Shown here: positions 1 to 8,093 of the stretch, piece by piece
Layout: every line of letters starts with the position of its first letter
Position numbering within the stretch: the first letter of the stretch is position 1
Assembly: GCF_000876655.1 (NCBI RefSeq)
Contig: NZ_JYCN01000022.1
Coordinates: forward strand, 62,001 to 126,000
Origin: Arthrobacter sp. SPG23
Lineage (GTDB): Bacteria; Actinomycetota; Actinomycetes; Actinomycetales; Micrococcaceae
Length of the DNA stretch: 64,000 nt
Reading direction: 5' to 3'
Program-made: the position numbers and the translations under genes
The notes under the pieces: generated by a model
Seen by the model: the letters and a program-made list of their open reading frames with translations, nothing else
Databases searched by the model: none
Told to the model about the DNA's origin: nothing

Positions 1-37
1 CTCCAAGGCCACGCAGCAGGTTTATCAGCTGACCCAT
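1..37 (-). CDS. 5' end of a gene downstream of sigE (partial, possible anti-sigma factor)
   Basis: An ATG lies 8 nt beyond the sigE stop on the same strand and opens a frame reading MGQLINLLRGLG before the window ends. Close spacing suggests an operon with sigE. In actinobacteria the gene after sigE is commonly a zinc-binding anti-sigma factor, so that is the inferred identity, but twelve residues contain no diagnostic motif. It could equally be a different small protein. Confidence 0.35.
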   Translation of the reverse strand, partial: MGQLINLLRGLG

Positions 38-45
38 GGAGCCGA

Positions 46-675
46 TCAGAGGATGCCGGCGATGCGCGGCAGTTTGAGCCGCGGCTTGAGGGACTGCCTG
101 GTGCGGGGATCACGGTGCGCCAGCTTTTCCCGGAGCATGGTGCGCCCGCGGTGGATGCGGGACCGCACGGTTCCGAGTTTGACGCCCAACGCCTCGGCCA
201 CCTCGTCATAGGACAGGCCTTCGAGGTCGCAAAGTACGACGGCGGCCCGGAAGTCCGGGGGCAGTTCCTCCAGGGCCGCCTGCACGTCGAGGTCCAGGTT
301 GTTGAATTCGAAGCTCTGTTCCGGGCCGGGTTCGCGGCCGGGCAGCCGCGATTCGGCGTCTTCCGCGAGGGCGTCGAAGCGGATGCGGCTCTTGCGGCGG
401 GCCTGGTCCAGGAAGAGGTTGGTGGTGATCCGGTGCAGCCAGCCGTCCAGGGTGCCGGGCTTGAAGTTCTCCAGCGACCGGAAGACGCGGACGAACACCT
501 CCTGGGTGAGGTCTTCGGCGTCGTACTTGTTGCCGGTCAAACGGTAGGCAAGGCGGTAGACCTTGGCGGAGTGGTTCGTGACCACTTCCTCCCAGGTTGG
601 CCTGACCCACTCGGCTTCTGACTGGGCCACTGAATCTTCAATTGCCGGGACAGGTGCCACAACTGATGCTGACAT
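46..675 (-). CDS. sigE: ECF RNA polymerase sigma factor, SigE type
   Basis: A 209-aa extracytoplasmic-function sigma factor that directs RNA polymerase to envelope or heat stress promoters. Region 2 is visible around residues 35-100 ([23 protein letters not shown], then [19 protein letters not shown]), and region 4 around 135-190 ([30 protein letters not shown], then [11 protein letters not shown]). The ATG start is supported by a GGGGAG ribosome site about 7 nt upstream. A short acidic N-terminal extension precedes region 2, as in mycobacterial and streptomycete SigE. The next gene begins 8 nt after its stop, suggesting co-transcription with a regulator. Confidence 0.9.
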   Translation of the reverse strand: MSASVVAPVPAIEDSVAQSEAEWVRPTWEEVVTNHSAKVYRLAYRLTGNKYDAEDLTQEVFVRVFRSLENFKPGTLDGWLHRITTNLFLDQARRKSRIRFDALAEDAESRLPGREPGPEQSFEFNNLDLDVQAALEELPPDFRAAVVLCDLEGLSYDEVAEALGVKLGTVRSRIHRGRTMLREKLAHRDPRTRQSLKPRLKLPRIAGIL

Positions 676-976
676 CGTCCACTCCCCTCGTGGATGGTAC
701 TAACGCCTGAATGGTGCTGACACCAGTACTTCGGCGCCGATCACCTCCTGGATGAGCGGATAATCATCATTTCAAAGTTGGCTGGGAATTTCCTGACTTT
801 CCCGGGGCTTCAGCCTTGGGCGGAAACATGCCTCCCATGCCGGCGGACCGGAAACGGTGGTTCCTGTCACATCGGGCCGGAGCCACAGGCCGCCCGGCCG
901 TCACCTCCGGGCCCGGCACCCCCGGACACAGTACGCTGTTAGGAACAATCCCCTGCCGCCCAGAAAGCGAATCCTC
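676..976. promoter_or_regulatory. sigE / O-methyltransferase divergent intergenic region
   Basis: About 300 bp between two divergent genes with no convincing ORF. On the minus strand it carries a 10-nt sequence fully complementary to the 16S rRNA 3' end (740-749), and further upstream an imperfect GGGAA...TTCCC inverted repeat (about 788-807). No promoter could be placed with confidence; an autoregulated ECF promoter is expected here but not demonstrated. Confidence 0.4.
740..749 (-). other. Perfect anti-SD complement in the sigE leader, without an ordinary start codon
   Basis: The minus strand reads AGGAGGTGAT, a complete match to the anti-Shine-Dalgarno sequence. No ATG, GTG or TTG follows at 5-10 nt; the only overlapping start is the GTG inside the motif, which would give a 14-codon ORF ending at TAG before the sigE ribosome site. 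It may be a leader-peptide or ribosome-binding regulatory element, or chance. Confidence 0.35.
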
Positions 977-1609
977 ATGAGCGCCGATAAGTCCACGAGC
1001 TGGTCCTATGCAGAAGATCTGCCTGCCGAGGATGAAGTATTGCTGCATGCTCGGGAGCGTTCCTTTGAACTGGGCGTGACCCCGGTCGGACCGGGCGTCG
1101 GAGCGGTGCTGACCGTACTGGCGGCAGCTTCGAAAGCACAGACAGCGGTGGAAATCGGCACGGGCGCCGGCGTGTCCGGTGTCTGCCTGCTCCGCGGCCT
1201 CGGCCCCCAGGCGGTCCTGACCACCATCGACGTGGACGTGGAACACCTCAGGGCGGCACGGGAGGCATTCCAGGAAGCCGGAAGCCCTGCCAACCGCACG
1301 CGCACCATTTCCGGCCGTGCCGGCGACGTGCTGCCGCGGCTGACCGACGGCGCCTACGACCTTGTGTTCATCGACGCGGACAAGCCGGGCATCCCGGGCT
1401 ATGTAGAGCAGGCCATCCGCCTGTTGAAGCGCGGGGGCCTGCTGATCATCAACGACGCCCTCGACAAGGACCGTGTGGCCAACCCGGCGGCCCGGGATTC
1501 AACCACGGTGGTTCTTCGCCAGGTGGGCAAGGCAATCCGCGACGACGAACGGCTGGCCTCGGCCATGCTGCCCACCGGTGACGGTTTGTTGGTAGCGGTC
1601 AAGAAATAA
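977..1609 (+). CDS. Class I SAM-dependent O-methyltransferase
   Basis: A 210-aa cytosolic methyltransferase of the catechol/caffeoyl-CoA O-methyltransferase-like family. The SAM-binding glycine loop is VEIGTGAGVSG near residues 53-63, followed by the acidic TTIDVD strand. FIDADKPG near residue 130 is the conserved metal/SAM site, and LIINDAL near residue 158 is the second acidic strand. The ATG at 977 is preferred over an in-frame extension back to 857 because conserved sequence begins only after it and the length then fits the family. The substrate cannot be told from sequence. The equivalent gene lies next to sigE in many actinobacteria. Confidence 0.85.
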   Translation: MSADKSTSWSYAEDLPAEDEVLLHARERSFELGVTPVGPGVGAVLTVLAAASKAQTAVEIGTGAGVSGVCLLRGLGPQAVLTTIDVDVEHLRAAREAFQEAGSPANRTRTISGRAGDVLPRLTDGAYDLVFIDADKPGIPGYVEQAIRLLKRGGLLIINDALDKDRVANPAARDSTTVVLRQVGKAIRDDERLASAMLPTGDGLLVAVKK

Positions 1610-1645
1610 GGAAGGACCCGCAGCCATACGGCTGCGGGCCCTTCC
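1610..1645. terminator. Bidirectional terminator hairpin
   Basis: A 16-bp stem (GGAAGGACCCGCAGCC pairing with GGCTGCGGGCCCTTCC, one mismatch) around an ATAC loop. It sits between the convergent methyltransferase and DUF3117 genes and can serve both. Confidence 0.85.
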
Positions 1646-1654
1646 CGAGCAAAT

Positions 1655-1822
1655 CTATTCGGTAACGCCGACGAGGCATTCCTTGAGGTTTGCCGCCTCT
1701 GCCGCGTTAAGTTCGACCACAAGCCGCCCCCCGCCTTCGAGCGGCACACGCATAATCAAGCTGCGGCCCTCTTTGGTTACTTCCATAGGGCCGTCGCCGG
1801 TGCGTGGTTTCATAGCCGCCAT
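1655..1822 (-). CDS. DUF3117 domain-containing protein
   Basis: A 55-aa protein beginning MAAMKPRTGDGPMEVTKEGR and containing MRVPLEGGGRLVVEL. This matches the very conserved short DUF3117 family, which is found almost only in actinobacteria and has no assigned function. The ATG at 1822 is chosen because GGAGGGG lies 9 nt upstream; an in-frame TTG start 18 nt further upstream would swallow that ribosome site. Basic and acidic residues are spread through the protein and no membrane segment is present. Confidence 0.9.
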   Translation of the reverse strand: MAAMKPRTGDGPMEVTKEGRSLIMRVPLEGGGRLVVELNAAEAANLKECLVGVTE

Positions 1823-2065
1823 GAGGAAAATCCCCTCCAATAGTCCCAGGACCTACCAGCCCGGGCGGGCTGTGGCCGCGTCGTCAATCAAGCCGCTATG
1901 GCGGCCTTGCAGCTACCGCCATGGCTGAACAGATGTGAATGCAATTTGTTCATGCTTAACCCCTATTATCCTGTAATTACCCGGCTGTAGCTAATTGATG
2001 GATTTTCTTCATCACTTGGAAAATTGTGGCCGACTGTGGCCTCCGTCATAATGCCGCGGACCGGC
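1823..2065 (-). promoter_or_regulatory. Leader and promoter region of the DUF3117 gene
   Basis: On the minus strand a GATAAT-type -10 lies near 1968-1973. It is followed by a 21-codon ORF (ATG at 1953, TGA at 1888) beginning MNKLHSHLF, with a GGGG tract 6 nt before its ATG. The stop codon lies at the edge of a GCCGC-TATG-GCGGC hairpin (about 1890-1906). The long leader could hold a translated attenuator, but only the hairpin and open frame are seen. Confidence 0.3.
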
Positions 2066-3352
2066 TCAGGGCGGATAGTCTCCCCCGCCCGGCAGCTGGG
2101 CCCAGGCCCACAGCCACACGATCCAGACAATCTGGAGCAGGACGAACATGGTGACCACGGTTCCCCGGTAGGCGCGGGAACGCGACAGGAGGGCTGCGCT
2201 CAGCGCCAGCGGAAAGAGCGGCAGCAGCATCCGGAATGTGCTGGTTTGCGGGTGCAGGAACACAAGCAGGTAACCCATGTAGCAGACACACCAGAGCCGC
2301 AACTCGGCCCCCAGGGCCACCACGGGCGGAGAACTCATCAGCAGCGCGAAGGCGGCAACGAACACAAATGGCGCCAGGATGCCCAGCACGGGCCCGAAAA
2401 GCTGGATCCCGGTGTCGAACCAGGGTTTAAAGGGAACCAGGTCATGGCCGCGCCAGACGGTTTCCGTCTTGGTATAGGCAGCGGGATCACCGGTTACCGC
2501 CCAGGCGATGGCGGGCCACATCAGGGCGCTGAGTCCGCTGATGGCGGTCAAAGCCGCAAGGGCCAGGAGGTCACGTCTGCTGTGCGGCGGGTCCGTCCGG
2601 CCACCCGGGACGGCGGGACGGGTGCGCTCCCACAGACGGTAGGCGAGCAACCCTCCGGCCATGGCGGCAAACGGAACCCCCGTGGGCCGGGAAAGGCACA
2701 TCAGGACGACTACCGGCATAGCCCACAGATATCGCCTCTGCATGACCAGGAGCAGTGCCGACGCCAGCAGCAGCAGGTTCAGCGACTCGGCATAGGGAAC
2801 CTGGAGGACGGCGGCCACGGGGAAGGTGGAGAAGAAGGCCACCCCCCACATCGCCGTGCGGTGGGCGGCTTTCTGCCGGAAGAGGCAATACACCACCAGG
2901 GCGGCGCCCAGCCCGGCAGCCATTGCGATGAACGTGAGTGCCAGGGCGGGATCCAGGCCCGTCATGGCCGACACTGCCCGCCCCAGCATCGGAAAGAGCG
3001 CGTAAAAAGCCCAGGCGTTCTCCCGCACGTTACCGCCGTCGTCCACGGGAAGCTGACGCGGGTAACCGTTCAGGAGCACCTCGCCGTACCAGCGGGCGTC
3101 CCAGATGTTGATGAAGTTCCAGTAGTCAGGCTTGGCGGGGAACCATGGATTGACTCCCTGGTGCAGGGCGGCCGCCATAAAGATGCAGGCGCTGACAATC
3201 CGTGCAGCGACATAGACGCATGCCACCTGCGCCCACCATGGCCACCCGCCCGCGCGTGCAGCGGCCGATCCCATCCTTTTCCGAACCAAGGCGTTCAGTC
3301 CCGGGTTTCCCTCCTGCACCACCCGTCCCGCGGAAGCGCCCTGTTGGCTCAA
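2066..3352 (-). CDS. PIG-V-like membrane mannosyl/glycosyltransferase
   Basis: A 428-aa polytopic protein with about ten hydrophobic segments. After the first membrane helix comes NIWDARWYGEVLLNGYP, the WDA-x-WY motif typical of PIG-V/GT-C glycosyltransferases that use polyprenyl-phosphate sugars on the outer face of the membrane. A later PYAESLNLLL segment fits the same family. The likely role is adding mannose or a related sugar to an envelope acceptor; the acceptor is unknown. Its start overlaps the stop of the upstream DivIVA-domain gene by 4 nt (ATGA), indicating translational coupling. Confidence 0.7.
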   Translation of the reverse strand: MSQQGASAGRVVQEGNPGLNALVRKRMGSAAARAGGWPWWAQVACVYVAARIVSACIFMAAALHQGVNPWFPAKPDYWNFINIWDARWYGEVLLNGYPRQLPVDDGGNVRENAWAFYALFPMLGRAVSAMTGLDPALALTFIAMAAGLGAALVVYCLFRQKAAHRTAMWGVAFFSTFPVAAVLQVPYAESLNLLLLASALLLVMQRRYLWAMPVVVLMCLSRPTGVPFAAMAGGLLAYRLWERTRPAVPGGRTDPPHSRRDLLALAALTAISGLSALMWPAIAWAVTGDPAAYTKTETVWRGHDLVPFKPWFDTGIQLFGPVLGILAPFVFVAAFALLMSSPPVVALGAELRLWCVCYMGYLLVFLHPQTSTFRMLLPLFPLALSAALLSRSRAYRGTVVTMFVLLQIVWIVWLWAWAQLPGGGDYPP

Positions 3353-3708
3353 GGCCCGCTCTCCCCCCGCTGCGCCGGCGCGTGGAGTTCCATCCGCAGC
3401 CGTTCAATTTCGCGGTCCTTGGCGGCAAGCTGGTCCCTGAGATCGTCCAAGACCTGGTCAACCTGATCCATGCGGTAGCCGCGCAGTCCCAGGGCAAACC
3501 GGACCCGGTCAATATCGGCAGGCGAGGCCTCCGCAGGAAGCAGTACCGGGGGCAGCGAGGCGACGGGCTCGTCGAAACCGTCCAAAAGCGCGGACTCGGC
3601 GGCCCGCCGGCGACGAAAGACACCCGACGCGGAGTCAGCTCCGAAGAAGAGCGCGGCGCCGATCAGAGCGATGGCGAGGAATATCAGGAAGAAACTCACA
3701 GGCTCCAT
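3349..3708 (-). CDS. Small membrane-anchored DivIVA-domain protein
   Basis: A 119-aa protein. Residues 4-23 form one N-terminal membrane helix (VSFFLIFLAIALIGAALFFG), followed by a short basic stretch FRRRR and a linker. Residues 62-110 match a DivIVA-type domain (ADIDRVRFALGLRGYRMDQV, then DQVLDDLRDQLAAKDREIERLR), predicted as coiled coil. DivIVA/Wag31 proteins mark curved membrane and organise polar growth; this one is much shorter and carries its own membrane anchor. The ATG at 3708 is the first that leaves the membrane helix at the N-terminus; longer frames read antisense to the LOG gene. It is coupled by ATGA overlap to the glycosyltransferase. Confidence 0.75.
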   Translation of the reverse strand: MEPVSFFLIFLAIALIGAALFFGADSASGVFRRRRAAESALLDGFDEPVASLPPVLLPAEASPADIDRVRFALGLRGYRMDQVDQVLDDLRDQLAAKDREIERLRMELHAPAQRGESGP

Positions 3709-3731
3709 CGTGCCAGACGCCGGCGCAGCCG

Positions 3732-4559
3732 TTACTCCGGTCGCTGGTTGCCGTTCGGCCCGACCGCTCCGTTGCCTGCACTGGTTCCCGGCGACGGCCG
3801 GATGGCACCGTGGATCACCAGGTCCACAGCATGTGCAGGCTCGTCCACAACCTGGATGAGGCTCAGGTCCTTCTCGGAGATCATGCCGTCCTCCACGAGC
3901 GTGCCCCTGATCCAGTCGATCATCGGCCCCCAGAAAGCAGTGCCGAGGAGCACGATCGGGAACGAGGTGACCTTCCGGGTCTGGACCAGGACCATCGCCT
4001 CGAAGAGTTCGTCCAGGGTGCCCAGGCCGCCCGGAAGCACAATAAAGCCCTGGGCATACTTCACGAACATCGTCTTCCGCGCGAAGAAATAGCGGAAGTT
4101 GATCCCGAGGTCCACCCACTGGTTGAGGCCTTGTTCGAACGGGAGCTCAATGCCGAGACCTACGGAGACACCGTTGCCCTGGACGGCACCCTTATTGGCC
4201 GCTTCCATGGAGCCCGGCCCGCCGCCGGTAATGACCGCCACCCCGGCTTCGGCCAGCTTGCGGCCCACCTCAACGCCAAGCTCGTAGTAGACGGAGCCGG
4301 GCTTGGTGCGGGCGGACCCGAACACGCTGACGGCCGGCCCCAGATCCGCGAGTGCTCCAAAGCCTTCAACGAACTCGCTCTGGATCCTGAGGACCCGCCA
4401 CGGATCCGTGTGGACGAACTGACCCGGCCCTTTCGTGTCCAGCAGGTGCTGGTCCGACATCTCCACTGCCGCCTGTTTGCGCCGCAGCTCCAGCGGACCC
4501 TTGTGACGGGTGGCAATGGGAGGTACTGGAGTTGGAGAAGGCTGCGGATCGGTACTCAT
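3732..4559 (-). CDS. TIGR00730 / LOG-family Rossmann-fold protein
   Basis: A 275-aa protein of the lysine-decarboxylase-like/LOG family, whose characterised members are cytokinin riboside 5'-monophosphate phosphoribohydrolases or nucleotide 5'-monophosphate nucleosidases. VITGGGPGSMEAANKGA (about residues 135-151) and FIVLPGGLGTLDELFE (about 195-210) carry the PGGxGTxxE active-site motif. The first 60 residues are a charged extension not needed for the fold. The ATG at 4559 lies 6 nt behind a TAGCCT -10 box, so the mRNA is probably leaderless. It precedes the DivIVA gene by only 23 nt and may be co-transcribed with it. Confidence 0.85.
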   Translation of the reverse strand: MSTDPQPSPTPVPPIATRHKGPLELRRKQAAVEMSDQHLLDTKGPGQFVHTDPWRVLRIQSEFVEGFGALADLGPAVSVFGSARTKPGSVYYELGVEVGRKLAEAGVAVITGGGPGSMEAANKGAVQGNGVSVGLGIELPFEQGLNQWVDLGINFRYFFARKTMFVKYAQGFIVLPGGLGTLDELFEAMVLVQTRKVTSFPIVLLGTAFWGPMIDWIRGTLVEDGMISEKDLSLIQVVDEPAHAVDLVIHGAIRPSPGTSAGNGAVGPNGNQRPE

Positions 4560-4723
4560 CCACCAAGGCTAGCGCGGTTCGACAAGCGCGGCGGTCCGGC
4601 GCGTCCGAACCCGCAGGAGCAGGAACCCGGGGCGCTGACCTGCAGGTATCTCTTGAATTACGATCTGCATGAAGTTGGAGTGATTGCCGTCATATCCCGC
4701 TAATGTTCGCTAGATTCTCTCTT
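4560..4723. promoter_or_regulatory. Divergent leaderless promoters for the LOG gene and gluA
   Basis: On the minus strand TAGCCT (4566-4571) is followed by 6 nt and the LOG ATG. On the plus strand TAGATT (4711-4716) is followed by 7 nt and the gluA ATG. Neither gene has a Shine-Dalgarno sequence at a usable distance. No clear glutamate-responsive operator was recognised. Confidence 0.6.
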
Positions 4724-5479
4724 ATGACTACTCAAGTGCCCGGCGATGCGCTCGTCTCCCTGAAAGCCGTGAACAAGCACTACGGCCAGCTGCACGTACT
4801 GAAGGACATCAACCTCAACGTCCGCAAGGGCGAAGTTGTTGTGGTCATCGGACCTTCCGGTTCCGGCAAATCCACTCTTTGCCGGGCCATCAACCGTCTG
4901 GAGACGATCGATGACGGCAAGATCGCCATCGACGGCAAGGAACTTCCGGAGGAAGGCAAGGAACTTGCCAAGCTGCGCGCCGACGTCGGCATGGTCTTCC
5001 AGTCATTCAATCTCTTCGCCCACAAGACCATCCTCGAAAATGTCACCTTGGGGCCCATCAAGGTAAAGGGTGTACCCAAGGCGCAGGCCGACAAGGACGC
5101 CATGGCGCTCCTGGAACGCGTCGGCGTCGGACACCAGGCACCCAAGCTGCCGGCCCAGCTCTCCGGCGGCCAGCAGCAGCGTGTGGCCATTGCCCGCGCC
5201 CTGGCCATGAAGCCGAAGGTCATGCTCTTCGACGAACCCACCTCTGCCCTTGATCCGGAGATGATCAACGAAGTCCTTGACGTCATGATCCAGCTGGCCA
5301 AGGAAGGGATGACCATGATCGTGGTCACCCACGAAATGGGCTTCGCCCGTAAGGCCGCCGACCGCGTGGTGTTCATGGCGGACGGCCAGATCGTCGAGGA
5401 CGCGACTCCTGAAGAGTTCTTCACGAACCCGAAGAGCACCCGCGCCAAGGATTTCCTCTCCAAGCTCCTCACTCACTGA
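4724..5479 (+). CDS. gluA: Glutamate ABC transporter ATP-binding protein
   Basis: A 251-aa cytosolic ATPase of the polar amino acid uptake family. Walker [10 protein letters not shown] is at residues 43-51, the signature [16 protein letters not shown] near 148, Walker B VMLFDEP near 170, and the switch histidine in VVTHEMGFA near 206. It heads a four-gene cluster ordered ATPase, binding protein, permease, permease, the gluABCD order of Corynebacterium glutamicum. The ATG at 4724 is chosen because it sits 7 nt after a TAGATT -10 box and conserved sequence starts just after it. Confidence 0.88.
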   Translation: MTTQVPGDALVSLKAVNKHYGQLHVLKDINLNVRKGEVVVVIGPSGSGKSTLCRAINRLETIDDGKIAIDGKELPEEGKELAKLRADVGMVFQSFNLFAHKTILENVTLGPIKVKGVPKAQADKDAMALLERVGVGHQAPKLPAQLSGGQQQRVAIARALAMKPKVMLFDEPTSALDPEMINEVLDVMIQLAKEGMTMIVVTHEMGFARKAADRVVFMADGQIVEDATPEEFFTNPKSTRAKDFLSKLLTH

Positions 5480-5548
5480 TCACCCGAGTCCGCATCAACT
5501 CAGTTCGCACCCAGGCCACCACAGTGGCCGCCTATGAAAGGTAATGTC

Positions 5549-6433
5549 ATGAAGGCATTTTTGACCCGACGAAAGTCCTTTGTGGTTGCAGCATCAGCAG
5601 CCCTCGCTCTGACACTGAGCGCCTGCGGCGGCGGCGGCGGAACCACCAGCAACCCCTCAGTCGCGGAGAAGCCAACCTTTGCGGCAGGCAGCACCATGGA
5701 GAAGCTCTCCAAGGCCGGTTCCATCAAGATCGGCACAAAGTTTGACCAGCCCCTCTTCGGCCAGGTTGGCCTGGACGGCAAGCCCATCGGTTTTGACGTT
5801 GAGATGGGGAAACTGATTGCTGCCAAGCTGGGCATCCCTGCCGACAAAATCGAATGGTCTGAGACCGTCTCGGCCAACCGCGAACCCTTCATCGAGCAGG
5901 GCAAGGTGGATCTGGTCATCGCCACCTACACCATCAACGACAAGCGCAAGCAGGTCGTCAGCTTCGCCGGACCGTACTACGAGGCCGGACAGGCCCTGAT
6001 GGTCAACAAGGACAACGACACCATCAAGAAGCCCGAAGACGTCAAGGGCAAGAAGGTCTGCTCCGTGACCGGGTCCACCCCCGCTGGCACCATCGTTGAA
6101 AAGTACGGAGCCGAACTCGTTCCGGCAGCTACCTACTCGGCCTGCCTGGAACCGCTGCGCAACAAGCAGGTGGAAGCCATCACCACGGACAACGTGATCC
6201 TGGCCGGCTTCGTGGACAAGGAACCCGAAGCTTTCAAGCTCGCCTCGGATGAAACCTTCACCAAGGAGCCTTACGGCATCGGCCTGAAGAAGGACGACAC
6301 CGTTTTCCGCAACTGGATCAACGACCAGCTGGAAGAGTTCAGCAAGGACGGGTCGTACAAGAAGGCCTGGGAAGCAACCGCTGGCTCCGTCATCAAGACG
6401 GCCCCGGAACTCCCCGCCATCAACCGCTACTAA
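5549..6433 (+). CDS. gluB: Glutamate-binding lipoprotein
   Basis: A 294-aa extracellular solute-binding protein of family 3. The signal peptide has a basic start (MKAFLTRRK), a hydrophobic core and an LSAC lipobox with the lipidated cysteine near residue 26, then a Gly-rich linker. DVEMGKLIAAKLGI and TYTINDKRKQVVSFAGPYY are typical of amino acid-binding lobes. The second of two in-frame ATGs is chosen because AAAGG lies 7 nt upstream and the peptide then begins directly with the signal sequence. It captures glutamate or a close analogue and delivers it to GluCD. Confidence 0.87.
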   Translation: MKAFLTRRKSFVVAASAALALTLSACGGGGGTTSNPSVAEKPTFAAGSTMEKLSKAGSIKIGTKFDQPLFGQVGLDGKPIGFDVEMGKLIAAKLGIPADKIEWSETVSANREPFIEQGKVDLVIATYTINDKRKQVVSFAGPYYEAGQALMVNKDNDTIKKPEDVKGKKVCSVTGSTPAGTIVEKYGAELVPAATYSACLEPLRNKQVEAITTDNVILAGFVDKEPEAFKLASDETFTKEPYGIGLKKDDTVFRNWINDQLEEFSKDGSYKKAWEATAGSVIKTAPELPAINRY

Positions 6434-6528
6434 GCAGCTCGGGGCGGTTGCCGGAGTCCGCTCACCGCGGTTCCGGCAACCGCCCACCCATCTTCGCTCC
6501 CGTCCGCGACACACAGCCGAAGGATGTT

Positions 6529-7179
6529 ATGGACGTCATCATCGAAAACCTGCCACTTTACTGGGAGGGCTTTCTCCGAACCCTGTTCCTGTCTGCCGTA
6601 TCCGGAGTCATCGCCCTGGTGCTGGGAACGGTGCTGGCCGCAGCCCGGGTCTCCCCCGTTGCTGCCCTCCGCGGCTTCAGCATGACCTATGTGGAGATCC
6701 TGCGGAACACCCCCCTGACGATTGCCTTCTTCTTTGCGGCGATCGTCCTCCCCAGGCTCGGGGTGAAATTCGAGCAGTTTGAAGTGGCCGCGATCATCGC
6801 CCTCAGCGCTTACACAGCAGCCTTCATCGCCGAAGCAGTGCGCTCGGGTGTCAACAGCGTTCCCGTCGGGCAGGCCGAGGCAGCACGCAGCATTGGCATG
6901 AAATTCGGCCAGGTGCTCTCCCTCATCATTCTTCCGCAGGCTTTGCGGACGGTGATCCCGCCGTTGATCAACATCCTGATTGCGCTCGTGAAGAACTCCT
7001 CCGTTGCCGGCGCGTTCTTCGTGCTGGAATTGTTCGGTTACGGCCGCCAGCTCGCCAATGCCAACGGTGATGCGGTGCTGGCCGTCCTCCTCGGTGTGGC
7101 CTTCTTCTACCTGCTGATCACTGTTCCGCTGGGCATCCTGGCGAGCACCGTCGAACGAAAGGTGGCGATCGCCCGATGA
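6529..7179 (+). CDS. gluC: Glutamate ABC transporter permease
   Basis: A 216-aa inner-membrane permease of the His/Glu/Gln/Arg/opine family with about five membrane helices. The cytoplasmic coupling loop is AEAARSIGMKFGQVLSLIILPQA near residue 120. It begins MDVIIENLPLYWEGFLRTL. The start at 6529 has GAAGGA 4 nt upstream; the longer in-frame extension to 6448 has no family character. Its stop overlaps the gluD start by 4 nt, so the two permeases are translationally coupled and probably form a heterodimer. Confidence 0.87.
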   Translation: MDVIIENLPLYWEGFLRTLFLSAVSGVIALVLGTVLAAARVSPVAALRGFSMTYVEILRNTPLTIAFFFAAIVLPRLGVKFEQFEVAAIIALSAYTAAFIAEAVRSGVNSVPVGQAEAARSIGMKFGQVLSLIILPQALRTVIPPLINILIALVKNSSVAGAFFVLELFGYGRQLANANGDAVLAVLLGVAFFYLLITVPLGILASTVERKVAIAR

Positions 7180-8015
7180 GCTCAGTCCTGTACGACGTCC
7201 CGGGGCCAAAAGCCCGAAGGGTCTCACTGATCGGCTCCGTTGTCGGTTCCCTCCTCATTCTTGGACTGCTGGCCTGGATCATCAGCACGCTTGCTCAGCA
7301 AGGCATTTTCGAGGGACGGCGCTGGGCCATCTTCACGCGCGCGGATGTCTGGACGCTGCTGGGCAACGGTATCGGCGCAACCCTCAGCGCTGCCGCTGTT
7401 GCCGCCGTCATCGCGTTCCCCTTGGGACTGCTGCTCTGCCTGATGCGTATTTCCGACCTCGCCGCCATCCGGGTTCCCACCCGGATCGTGCTGGAATTCC
7501 TTCGCGGCATGCCTGTCGTCCTGATGATGTTCTTCGTTCTGCTGGTCTTTGGCACCAACCAGTTCATCGCGGTGGTGGCAGGCCTTGTCCTGTACAACGC
7601 GGCCGTCTTCGCGGAGATCATCCGCGCCGGTATCCAGTCCCTCCCCAAGGGCCAGCGCGAAGCAGGTCTGACCATTGGTCTGACAAGCTTCCAGTCACGC
7701 ATGATCATCGAACTGCCACAGGCGGTCCGAAGGATGATGCCCTCACTCGTGGCCCAGCTCGTGGTGCTGCTGAAGGACACGTCCCTGGGCTACATCGTTG
7801 CCTACGGTGAGCTGCTCCGTGCGGTACAGGTCATGGCGGACTTCCTGGGAACCCAGTTCCTGTTCCCGGTCTTCTTCGTGGCCGCCGCGATCTACATTGC
7901 CATCAACATCTGCGTTTCCCGCATCGCAGTCTGGATCGAACGCCGCGGCTCCAAGAAGGCCGCCGGCGGAGTCGCCAAGGCTGAGCCTGAGCCGATCGAG
8001 GCAGAAGTGGCATAG
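7176..8015 (+). CDS. gluD: Glutamate ABC transporter permease
   Basis: A 279-aa permease partner of GluC. The first 80 residues hold a membrane helix (VGSLLILGLLAWIISTL) and a periplasmic stretch. The transporter core follows, with coupling loop REAGLTIGLTSFQSRMIIELPQA near residue 155. The C-terminus is a hydrophilic tail rich in Lys, Ala and Glu. It starts inside the gluC stop (ATGA) and ends just before a strong terminator, closing the operon. Confidence 0.87.
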   Translation: MSSVLYDVPGPKARRVSLIGSVVGSLLILGLLAWIISTLAQQGIFEGRRWAIFTRADVWTLLGNGIGATLSAAAVAAVIAFPLGLLLCLMRISDLAAIRVPTRIVLEFLRGMPVVLMMFFVLLVFGTNQFIAVVAGLVLYNAAVFAEIIRAGIQSLPKGQREAGLTIGLTSFQSRMIIELPQAVRRMMPSLVAQLVVLLKDTSLGYIVAYGELLRAVQVMADFLGTQFLFPVFFVAAAIYIAINICVSRIAVWIERRGSKKAAGGVAKAEPEPIEAEVA

Positions 8016-8035
8016 CAATCACGACGTGAAATACC

Positions 8036-8069
8036 AGGAAGGCCCGGATCGAGAGATCCGGGCCTTCCT
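8036..8069. terminator. Terminator hairpin between gluD and dapE
   Basis: A perfect 15-bp stem (AGGAAGGCCCGGATC with GATCCGGGCCTTCCT) and GAGA tetraloop. It sits between convergent genes and can act in both directions. Confidence 0.9.
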
Positions 8070-8093
8070 GCATGTGAAGGGTCGTCGTCCTGC

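Noticed and set aside
2024-3466. 480-codon open frame on the plus strand
   Set aside because: It is antisense to the PIG-V-like and DivIVA-domain genes, has Gln/Gly/Arg-rich shadow composition and no domain.
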